Under the pieces are notes generated by a model that was not told the origin of the DNA, made no database searches, and worked only from the letters and a program-made list of their open reading frames with translations. A program made the position numbers and the translations under genes. Shown here in pieces: positions 55,810-64,000 of a DNA stretch of 64,000 bases; position 1 is the first letter of the stretch, and the number at the start of each line of letters is the position of its first letter. The stretch is from Palaemon carinicauda (lineage: Eukaryota > Arthropoda > Malacostraca > Decapoda > Palaemonidae), in the NCBI RefSeq assembly GCF_036898095.1, contig NC_090728.1, positions 93,032,812 through 93,096,811 on the forward strand. The letters are read 5' to 3'.

Positions 55810-56979
55810 TTGCAATCAGTTCCCTCCACTTCAGCCCCAAGTAATAGTAGTAGTCAGTCTACAACGTCCCGCCCCGTAGTAAATGCGACGCCTCGACAGC
55901 ACGAAACAGCCCCCCGTCCATCTAAAGATAAAGTAGAACCCAAGCAGTGCAAAAGTACAAAGATTGCACAGATGTCCAGCGTGGACCTCCCATGTACAAT
56001 CTTGCCTACGGCTATGGCCGAAATCGATCACAAGCAAGGGAGTAAGCGAGTCCGCTTATTTCTTGATACGGGAAGCCAAGGAAGCTTCATCTCTGCAAAA
56101 ATTGCGAGGCAATTAGGCCTACCGGTGGTAGGGAAGGTAGCGTTGAACATAGCTCTGTTTGGCTCCGCAGAAATAAGCGGACAATATGATGTCGTAAGCT
56201 GTAGGGTAGAGATAGGAAGAAGAGTAGTACGAATGAAGCTGGTAGCACATGAGAACGTTGACGTCCCAATACATAACGCCGGTTATGTACGAGTTAGACA
56301 GCATCTGTTGAGTAAGGGAGTCACGTTGGTCGATCCAGAGAATAAGTCCGATAAGTTGAAAAATGTGCACATTTTAGTAGGGGCCGATTATTTTAGATAC
56401 TTCATCATAGGCATCGAGAAAGTTGATGGGATAAGTCTTTTCCTGACCCTTAATGGCATGTCGCCATATGGGAAAGTGCCGCAGTGGCTTTTAAAAGGCC
56501 AAAAGATCGAACATGTGAAAACGCTCAGAGTCTGTAGAATTGCGAGTGAACCAAACCAGTTCGACGTAGATGAGTGGTGGCGTTTGGACCGCATTGGCAT
56601 CACCCCATCAGAGCAATATACCGTACTCGAAGCGGAAGCCATGCGAAAGGCATCGCAAAGTGTCGTAAAGAAGCCTGAGGGATATCAGGTTAGCCTACCA
56701 TTCGGGTCGGATGCTAGGCCAGATACGAACTATCGAAATGCTGTAGCGCAGTTAGAATCGTTGCAAACTAAATTTGGGAAGGACAGGGAATATTTTGATC
56801 GGTATCAGGGAGTGATAAATAAGTATCTAGAAGCAGGCTTTATATCAGAAGTAAAGGAACCCAAGACTGAAGGGTATTATATGCTACATTTCGGCATTAA
56901 GAAAGATAGCCGCACGACCCCCCTCAGAATCGTGTTTAATGCCTCAGCAAAATCTAAAGGTCATAAATCGTTGAATTAG
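55810..56979 (+). CDS. BEL/Pao aspartic protease and RT start
   Basis: 389 codons. A Ser/Thr-rich linker is followed by the retropepsin motif FLDTGSQGSFIS, then the downstream fold segments (NVHILVGADYF). The C-terminal 80 residues are the beginning of the reverse transcriptase (YYMLHFGIKKDSRTT, LRIVFNASAKS), which ends at a TAG right after GHKSLN, where family members continue. It cleaves the Gag-Pol polyprotein in intact relatives. The start is probably not a true initiation site; in intact elements gag and pol are joined. Confidence 0.75.
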   Translation: MQSVPSTSAPSNSSSQSTTSRPVVNATPRQHETAPRPSKDKVEPKQCKSTKIAQMSSVDLPCTILPTAMAEIDHKQGSKRVRLFLDTGSQGSFISAKIARQLGLPVVGKVALNIALFGSAEISGQYDVVSCRVEIGRRVVRMKLVAHENVDVPIHNAGYVRVRQHLLSKGVTLVDPENKSDKLKNVHILVGADYFRYFIIGIEKVDGISLFLTLNGMSPYGKVPQWLLKGQKIEHVKTLRVCRIASEPNQFDVDEWWRLDRIGITPSEQYTVLEAEAMRKASQSVVKKPEGYQVSLPFGSDARPDTNYRNAVAQLESLQTKFGKDREYFDRYQGVINKYLEAGFISEVKEPKTEGYYMLHFGIKKDSRTTPLRIVFNASAKSKGHKSLN

Positions 56980-57453
56980 TGCCTCTTACCTGGCCCCAAT
57001 CTAGTAGAATTAGCATATCATTTGCTTATAAAGTTCATATTGAACGAATATACCATGCTAGCTGACATCAGCAAGGCCTTCCACCATGTATTGTTAAATC
57101 CCCGTGATGCCAAATACACACGATTTCTGTGGCGCGAGGTAGCAGGTCGAGCACTCACCTTCGCCTTTAGAGTCGTGGTGTTCGACATCACGGCGAGTCC
57201 GTTTTTGTTGCAACAAGTTTTGAATTGTCATTTTGAAAGGGAAGGTAGGCCAGATTTGGCTAAGTCCTTTTACATAGATAATTATCTCAGTACTTTCGAG
57301 AATGTAGAGAGCATGAGGCAGGAGCATGAATCTGTCAACAAGATCTTAGATAGGGCTGGTATGCCTTTAGAAGGGTGGGCGTCCAATAACTTAGCCTTCG
57401 ATAGCGAGAAGCAGTGGAGTGAGCCGGTGAATGTGAGCGTACTTGGGCTGTGA
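56980..57453 (+). pseudogene. BEL/Pao reverse transcriptase palm
   Basis: After the stop the frame continues with LLPGPNLVELAYHL, then LADISKAFHHVLLNPRD (motif A), RVVVFDITASPFLLQQVL (motif B) and FYIDNYLSTF (motif C). The catalytic box is YIDN rather than YxDD. It ends with a TGA at 57451-57453. RT would copy the element RNA from the tRNA primer. Confidence 0.75.
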
Positions 57454-58178
57454 TGGGCCCGAGATTGTGCGTGAAAGAGAGTAAGAGAATCAGTGAATTG
57501 GGGGAGGGATGGGTACCTACGAAGCGTAGGGTATTTTCCATGTTAGTCTCCATTTATGATCCTCTAGGCTTGATAAGCCCATTATTTGTTCGAGGAAAGC
57601 TTTTCCTCCAGCAACTATGGGAGGATAACGTAGGCTGGGATGACGTGTTAAGGAGAGAGAAAGCTACAGAAGTGGGTGAGTTGTTGTGTGAATTGAAAGC
57701 GGTAAGTAACATCACATTTCCAAGAGTGGTAGGCAAGAAAAATTTAGAGCTCCATGTATTCACCGATGCCGGCAGCAAAGCATACGGTGCAGTAGCATAT
57801 ACTAGGGACAATTGCAAGCAAGTAAGACTGCTCACTAGTAAGATGAGAATCACTCCCAAGGGGATGAACAAGTTGACAATCCCCAAGCTAGAACTATTAG
57901 CATTGTTGTTAGGCTGCAGATTAGCTAAGACACTTAAAGGGCTGATAGAGCCACAAGAGATAGTCATGTGGACCGACAGTAAGGTCACGTTGGCATGGGT
58001 AGCATCTCCCGATGCCAAAGATAATAAGAATGTATTTGTATCTAACAGAATGGCGGATATTATTTTTCTTCGTAAGGTTTGCGATTTCAGTCTCAGCTAT
58101 ATCCCAAGTAAACAAAAGCCTGCCGATGTCCTGTCCAGAGGAGCAACAACGCAACAAATGCTACAGAACCCTCTTTGA
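57450..58178 (+). CDS. BEL/Pao RT thumb and RNase H
   Basis: 242 codons. RRVFSMLVSIYDPLGLISP is the typical RT-RH link of BEL/Pao pol. RNase H-type blocks are LHVFTDAGSKAYGAVAY, LTIPKLELLALLLG with the Glu, and IVMWTDSKVTLAWV with the next Asp. A final block reads YIPSKQKPADVLSRG. The catalytic Asp and Glu residues are present. The frame change at 57450 separates it from the RT. Confidence 0.75.
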   Translation: MMGPRLCVKESKRISELGEGWVPTKRRVFSMLVSIYDPLGLISPLFVRGKLFLQQLWEDNVGWDDVLRREKATEVGELLCELKAVSNITFPRVVGKKNLELHVFTDAGSKAYGAVAYTRDNCKQVRLLTSKMRITPKGMNKLTIPKLELLALLLGCRLAKTLKGLIEPQEIVMWTDSKVTLAWVASPDAKDNKNVFVSNRMADIIFLRKVCDFSLSYIPSKQKPADVLSRGATTQQMLQNPL

Positions 58179-58742
58179 CAGAAGGGCCCAGAGTTCCTGG
58201 CCACGGGAGAGCCTGTTCCCTACAAGGAGGATGATCCAACCAGTGTGAGAACCGTAGTAGCGGCGGTGCAAGAATTGAGGGAAATACGGCCTGTTCCCCC
58301 AGGAGAGATATGGGAACTTCTACAGAGAGAAGTAGAGATCCAATTCTTATTGAGAGTTACTAGGTTAATATTGAGATTTGCCAAATTAAAACGGGATCTG
58401 TTTAGAATAGTTGTCCAATTAGAGCAAAAATATTATTTGCCTACAGTCTATGCTTACTTGGAGGGTGAGGTCAGAACTCCTCGTGAAATCATTAATTTTG
58501 TCAGACAATTAAATCTAGTGTTAGATAATCAGTTGATTTGCACTAGGGGATGTGTGTCCCAAGTAGAGAAAATGAAACATTTGATTCTTTTGCCAGCTAA
58601 GGGATGCTTAGTTAGGGCTTATCTAAGATATTTGCATTGTTTGCATTTACATTGTAGTGTGAATACACTAATGGGTATCTTTCGACAGAAATGCTGGTCG
58701 CCGGGCCTACGTTCCATTGCAAGGCAAACTGTACGGCAGTGA
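58179..58742 (+). pseudogene. BEL/Pao integrase N-terminal zinc domain
   Basis: It contains LLPAKGCLVRAYLRYLH, LHLHCSVNTLMGIFRQK and CWSPGLRSIARQTVRQ. This is the HHCC-type region of BEL integrases. The frame stops at TGA directly after VRQ, near where the first zinc-binding Cys is expected. Confidence 0.65.
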
Positions 58743-59518
58743 CCAGAATGCGTGCTAGCCTTCCAGCCCCTGTTGAGACAGCCACCACCTCCCCCCCCCC
58801 CCTCCTACCGAAGGAAAGGATCAGCTTGACGAAGCCATTTACTGCGATCGGTGTGGACCACACAGCGGCCATACAGACCGAAACGCGGCCAGGCTACATA
58901 CTGATCGCAACATGCATGGCCAGCAGGGCCGTGTACCTCAATTTCTGCCCCTCCCTGGAAGTGGAGGAATTTTTTTTGGCCTTGCGTCAATTTTGTGCTA
59001 CCCACACCTTCACCTCCCGGAGGCTCCGTGATCATTATTTGAAGTTGACAGACACTCTGAAAGCCTTCCGGGAGAGGTGGAGGAAAGAGTATTTAAGCGC
59101 CCTAATGGCCAGACACGACTGTCGATCTGGGGAACCTTCCAAGCTGCACCCCGGAGACATCGTGCTGGTCAAGCAAGACAATCAAAAAAGGGCTACGTGG
59201 CCCCTTGGACGTGTCGTGGAGTCATATCCTGACGACGACGGAGTCGTGTGTTCAGCCAAGGTGTTGTTCGAGGACGTCAAGTCCCTGCGAGCTTTCAGCC
59301 ACCTGGTTCGCCTGGAGATTGCCCCCTCTGACAACGATGATGGTGTTGGAGAAGATGATGGCGACGTCGAAGACGAGGGTGCGTACAATTTGCCAGCAGG
59401 ACTGCCAGGGAACATTGTGACGTCTGTGGACAACCAGGAGATAGTTCAGGCTACGACATCTCGGCAACAAGCCACAGAGGTCTTAGTAGTGACGAAAATA
59501 GTGATACCAATACAGTAA
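58691..59518 (+). pseudogene. BEL/Pao integrase core remnant and C-terminus
   Basis: 275 codons. The core begins FTAIGVDHTAAIQTE with the first catalytic Asp, followed by ATCMASRAVYLNFC. After FCATHT the sequence jumps to FTSRRLRDHYLKLTD; the expected segment with the second Asp and the Glu is absent, so the DDE triad is incomplete. The C-terminal GPY/F-like domain (HPGDIVLVKQDN, RATWPLGRVVESYPDDDG) is present, then an acidic tail. The run of C near 58789-58803 at the N-terminal side may be a slippage site. Confidence 0.75.
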
Positions 59519-60264
59519 GTGAGAGTAGTGAAAGTGCCGTAGAATCAGAGACATCGGGAGGACAAGGATGTTCCGCAATCCCATTGAGAAAGGCTGCTGT
59601 GAAGCAGCGAGATTTGATGAAACAATTAGTTGAGAATGAAGATATATAGGTCATAGCTGCAAACAGTAAAAGAAAACGGGAGTATCCCTCCTTCTGGTAG
59701 GTAGGGAGGGTGAAAAGAAGTAAGTGTAGGTGAGTTTGAATCCACAGAGGTTGGAAGTGCGTCAGGTATAGAGTACAGGAATGGGAGGGCCTCTCTCGTA
59801 TATACAAGTCTAGCATTGTACAGAACCCGCCCCTTCCCCTAAAGTAATTGCCAAGGTATGGCTGTTTGGGAGTGGTAATTCCATTGATTGATTAAGGGTA
59901 GATTGCCGTATGATTGTATATATATATGATTATTCGATTTATGATTGTACATGTATACATTGCTTATTGAGATATTATTGCAGGCCTATTGCCTATTGCC
60001 TTTCTATTGATTGATTCATGTATGCATTATATGTCTGGGTACATTTATATATATTATTGCCATTATGTGTATATACTTGCAAGAATTGATTGCCCCGGGG
60101 TAATATTATTTCTCTTGATGTATATTGTGTGTACTCCATTAGAGTTGTTGTGGAGCGCTACGCAACGAGCCTAACCGAGTCTTGCAGTGGTTACTCCCCC
60201 CCCTGAGTTCGGTCTCGCCTAATTGTCCGACGTTTCACCGCCACTTTATTTCGGGTGTGGAGTA
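59519..60264 (+). other. BEL/Pao region between integrase and 3' LTR
   Basis: No envelope-like ORF. The AT-rich stretch has short TA repeats near 59920-60060. A G-rich purine stretch (gggtgtggagta) immediately before the LTR may be the remnant polypurine tract. Confidence 0.4.
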
Positions 60265-61356
60265 TGTCGGGAATTTCGAACTGATCATTCGAAATCCCCG
60301 CCATTTAACTTCACAAATGTTGCGTTAAATTAGGGCAAGACTGGAAGATCTCGCGGGCGTTTCTATGAATGAGTGCTGTCCAATACGTAACGGCATTGTG
60401 GCGTAAATTTCTACCACCTGGTGGGGAAGGAGCGGGTGTCAGAGAAACAAAGTCTTTATTATTTACAATTCACGAAAATGATATTGTGTTCATTTATGCA
60501 GGCAAAATTATTGATGTATATGTTTAGAGCCAAGGACTCACTAGTTTGTTAGATTCTGGCAAATTACGGCCTTCAGCCGAAGTATTAAGTTTATCCTTTG
60601 ATCTGACGTAAGACTTTGACTGTTTTTCTGTCTTGTATTCTATAAAGAAACTTGAGTAAACCCCTTGTTGATTAAATAAAGTGAGAGTTCCCGCGTATTT
60701 CACAAGGTCCCGTTAATTAGCGCGGGAGACAGTAGTTTTCCTTTGAGCTATGCTGAACGACGCTCGACCATTCCTGCCTAAATCCCGAACTAAGTAAGTA
60801 CTGTCTATGGAGTTGTAGTGTGTCTCTCTGCCTCTGGTTCCTATCTACCACGATACCAGGTCGGTTCCTTTGTTAGTGTGAATTATGTACAGTTTTATCT
60901 GTCTGTAAATTTGTCATCCCTGGGATTAGGGATTTGTTTATATGCCTCAAATGATGTCTGCAGGCACCGGTATGTCATTTACCCTAGAACTATCAGTGTA
61001 ATGTTGTAATTTCGCCTTGTTTAGTTCAACCATGGAGTTAGAGTTTTATGAGCATATGTTGCAAACCCCCTAAGGGTTACTGTGTTTTAAGGTCATAGGA
61101 GCCTGTATTTGAAATTCTTGTCAATGTCGAGTAACTTCGTGTGCACTAAGGTTGAAGACCTAACTTTCATTTTGCGTGATTTGTTATTGTGTTTTTAAAT
61201 GATTATTTTTGTAATAAAACAAATTTTGTGATCATATTTTATTGAAACCCTCCTGAATTGTTTTGAAAAGCAAACCTCTTCAAGGTCTTATCATCGACCC
61301 ATTCCATCGGGCCTAGAATCATGAGTTTTCAATAAGTCGGAGAAAAATTCTCGACA
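60265..61356 (+). repeat. 3' LTR of BEL/Pao element
   Basis: 1092 bp, the same length as the 5' LTR with scattered substitutions. Polyadenylation signal AATAAA at 61213-61218. Confidence 0.92.
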
Positions 61357-61445
61357 CTATGCATAAAGTTTATTTCTATATATTCAAAGCTTGATACACT
61401 AGTTCTTTTTAACATCTTGAGATTTGAATAAGGCTGGAATCACAT
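61357..61445 (-). mobile_element. LINE piece 1: endonuclease segment beyond BEL
   Basis: The minus strand reads TSVSSFEYIEINFMH and then, after removal of the BEL element and one target copy, continues REKKMSIVIV into piece 2. This fits the EEP endonuclease pattern. The LINE 5' limit is uncertain; above about 61445 no endonuclease similarity is visible. The first five bases are the right target duplication. Confidence 0.65.
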
Positions 61446-63582
61446 AGGAAGTGGCGCGTGACCTAAAAGGTGTCACGCGTGAAAAGTGAAGTATTAACAA
61501 AGATCTTTACCGGCTGTGTCACATACGACGTAATGACACCTGGTTCCTGGTGTGGAGAATTTTTTATCGAAATGTTTGAGTGGGAACTTAGTCCGGGAAA
61601 GTCTCCCTATGGTCGTTACACAAAGATCAACAGGGGAGGATAATGAGGACTTACTCTCTGGCACAAACACCCTGTTAATGACTTTACTACCACAGTTCAC
61701 TAACCATCACTCTTTAATAAAAAAGGGGGAAATTTAATGTCCAGAGGCCGGAGAACTCCACACGTGAAAATAAGTGTAATTTATGGCCTACTCTAGCTTT
61801 GTCAGGTCTATAGTCATCTCACTCTTAGGCTCTGTTCCGACTCCGTCCCAGCTACCCCAGCGAGATGCTGGACAGGTATTTTACGTTAATGTAATTTGAC
61901 AAAACCAAAAATGGGAGCAGTGATGTAAAGTAAAGTTTAAAAGTTTAAAGATAAGGATCTTTACCTTTGAAGCAAATATATTAATACAAAGTTCCTCGCT
62001 GTTACCACCTATAGACTTACTTAGGTTTACTCTTCAAATATTGGGTATTCTGTCCTGTGATCAAATATCCATAATTTACACATTGAAATAAATGAGGGAG
62101 CAAAAATACGAAAGAGGTTTAATTAACCTAATAATGATTTATTCACAAATTTACATTAACATAAAACGGACATCTTAACAAACACAAAAATGGTATCAAA
62201 AGAAATGCAATTCAAAATAATGAAGAATGGTTGATTAGACACGTGATCTGCAGTAATTAATAATCAAAATTGGGTCGGACACGTGACCCATGTGACCCAG
62301 AGACTATGCTAGTCTCAAAGCAAAAAAATAATAACGAAAAATATTTACACACAATCCCACCGCACACAGTCCAAATATGTAAAAAGCCACTTATTCTAAG
62401 CAAGTTAAATTTAGTCTAAGCTAAAAAATAGGGGAATAATTATGGCCATTGTTGTAGTACCTGCACTCCTTTGAGATTGCACTTTGTCCGTGATTGGCTG
62501 TTGACCTGGATGTCGCACTAGTTGGCACTTTGCACTCTTGAGTGGCTCACCCCCAAGAATCCTCGTTTCTGGTAATTAAGGTTTCCCAGGTTCCACTCCT
62601 TCACTGTCTCCAGCTGGCAGGACTCCTATGTGGGTTAAGTTTTGGGAGAGGGGGTGAGCCAGAGGTGCACGGGTTCACTGACAGTCAAGTCAGTCGGTCA
62701 TGGCGTCGATGGCGACTTCCGAACGAATGGGGACGAGGTCGAGGGGGATCACCTGGCTTCACCTTTCCAGACAGGTGAGGGGCATGATGCGCAAGGTGAT
62801 CCAATTGAGGTGTCATATCGGGACTTTAGGACAGGGCAATATATTGTTGCAAGGAGTGCAGAGGAGGCAGGATTTTGTACTAGATACTTTAGAGAAATCT
62901 TGCTGCTCTAAGGATGTTTACACATATAAAAACCCTACCTATTCTGGCTTGCTAAAAATTAATAGTTTAAATGATTAATTAGTAATGGGCTGGTGCGTTG
63001 GGCATACATCTTAAAATTAACAAACCTTAATTGGTATTGAGAAATAAAAGATGCATTGAAATTTATGTTTAAATTGGTTTAATGTTTAATCTCGACACAC
63101 GTAGTCTGAGGAAAGAACCAACATACGCCGGGGTAATGCCCTTTTGTTGTGCGTATCTTCGCTGTGACGCCACGAGCATGGTGTACACTGTCGACACGTT
63201 TATTTGATTTAGTTTAGAATAGTCCTCCCGATATTTCTTTAAAGAAAACTTGATGTTGGAGCGAGCGTTTAAGGGGTAGCTACAGTATTAGTAGAAGAGA
63301 GCTAAAAATACGATTGAAAGAAGAAGAGTGAAGAAAATTCTTCACACCTGGTTCCTTATTCCTCACTCCGCCAAATAAGTTTGCGGGCACTCTATCTCTT
63401 TATAGATAGGTGCAAAGCTTCTAAGCTTATTCTCATTATTGTTATTAAGTTTATATTACTTGTGCCTTAAATAAATTAATATCGTAATGAGATTCTCAAT
63501 TTTTACTCCTATTCCCTTCTACCTTGTAGTTAGATAGGAAAACACCATGCTATCATCAGTTTTGGCAACCTATTGTGGTCAG
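61446..63582. other. Unclassified region
   Basis: AT-rich, with short ORFs only (for example 62542-62911 plus), none recognised. Several cacgtg-type words occur (near 61765, 62240, 62282), which may be chance. Confidence 0.25.
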
Positions 63583-64000
63583 TTAGGACTTCTTAAATTC
63601 TTCTTTTATATGCATTGCCCTACCTATAAATACAGCCAGATCCCTGCTAGGATTTTTTAGCGTACCTAAGCTTATGTCTACATTCATTAGCTGTCCTAAT
63701 TTTGGGCATGAAAATAAATGTTCAGTAGTATCTTCTTCATCTTTGCAAAAGTCACACAAATTATCTTCATATTTTCCCCTGAAATTTGCTTTTAAGTTGA
63801 GCATATTTAATCTTGCTTTCATCACAAGGGATGCCTTATCCAGATTCATTTCTCTGATATAAGGCAGTGGGCCATTTCCTTTAATAAATCTTATTTTTTT
63901 CATTACTTTCTTTTTTCTTCAATAGTTTCTTCTATTTTTTCCATAATTCTTTTCTTGATTTCTTTTTTCAGGGTCCTTTTCCCCAAACTTCTTATTTCTT
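63583..64000 (-). pseudogene. LINE C-terminal fragment with zinc knuckle
   Basis: The open part 63583-63903 reads MVMKA-like and NLKANFRGKYEDNLCDFC, EEDTTEHLFSCPKL, the Cys-Cys-His-Cys knuckle found at the C-terminus of many non-LTR retrotransposon polymerases. Upstream, to the window end, is a Lys/Glu-rich part in shifted frames. The element continues beyond the window on its 5' side. It is a different LINE from the one at 30436-61445. Confidence 0.65.

Larger units (their letters stand above)
52861..61356 (+). mobile_element. BEL/Pao LTR retrotransposon with SGNH-like ORF
   Basis: 8.5 kb with two 1092-bp LTRs (52861-53952 and 60265-61356) that begin TGTCGG and end CTCGACA. The 5-bp sequence ctatg is duplicated at 52856-52860 and 61357-61361. 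Order: PBS, SGNH-like ORF, gag, aspartic protease, RT, RNase H, integrase. By eye about 26 substitutions and no length change separate the LTRs (about 97-98 percent identity), so insertion is moderately recent. The gag-pol part has several stops and shifts, and the integrase core is deleted. Confidence 0.9.

Noticed and set aside
59519..60264. An envelope gene in the BEL/Pao element
   Set aside because: No long ORF, signal peptide or membrane segment is present between integrase and the 3' LTR.
61440..62300. A regulatory cluster of cacgtg words
   Set aside because: Only a few scattered occurrences in a long AT-rich stretch; chance cannot be excluded.

Overview
Organism and overall character. 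This is eukaryotic, AT-rich, transposon-dominated DNA. The mix of elements (several tyrosine-recombinase DIRS retrotransposons, a BEL/Pao LTR retrotransposon, a Jockey/CR1-group LINE, a Tigger/pogo-like DNA transposon) and some dispersed repeats I recall from marine invertebrates suggest a decapod crustacean, possibly a shrimp. That assignment is inference and nothing in the window proves the species. Most of the window is mobile DNA. The only convincing host gene is a 699-codon ORF at 4010-6109 on the minus strand.  Layout. 1-3712: truncated, internally deleted DIRS copy (family F1, minus). 3713-7440: host region with the zinc-finger gene. 7441-7770: plus-strand DIRS RT scrap, joined head to head to 7771-10567, a minus-strand fragment of DIRS family F2. 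10568-12186: unexplained spacer. 12187-18711: complete DIRS F1 element with gag, RT-RNase H and tyrosine recombinase (YR) all open. 18712-26676: full-length but mutated DIRS F2 element that starts where the first one ends. 26677-30435: host or unclassified DNA with dispersed repeats. 30436-61445: one minus-strand LINE cut into four pieces by three nested insertions: DIRS F3 copy A (31543-42329, itself carrying a Tigger-like element at 32624-34543), DIRS F3 copy B (43093-51969) and a BEL/Pao element (52861-61356). 61446-63580: unclassified. 63583-64000: tail of a second LINE.  How the genes work together. Each DIRS element carries a gag with an N-terminal Cys/His zinc motif, an RT-RNase H protein with a Dam-like C-terminal region, and a tyrosine recombinase that replaces an integrase. 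The three full-length families show inverted terminal repeats plus an internal complementary region (ICR) that joins the outermost left and right end sequences, the signature of DIRS replication through a circular intermediate. The BEL/Pao element has two 1092-bp LTRs, a 5-bp target duplication, a primer-binding site that fits tRNA-Tyr, and a gag-PR-RT-RH-IN series with several breaks. It also has an extra ORF between the primer-binding site and gag that carries SGNH/GDSL-hydrolase motifs. That ORF is the most unusual item in the window.
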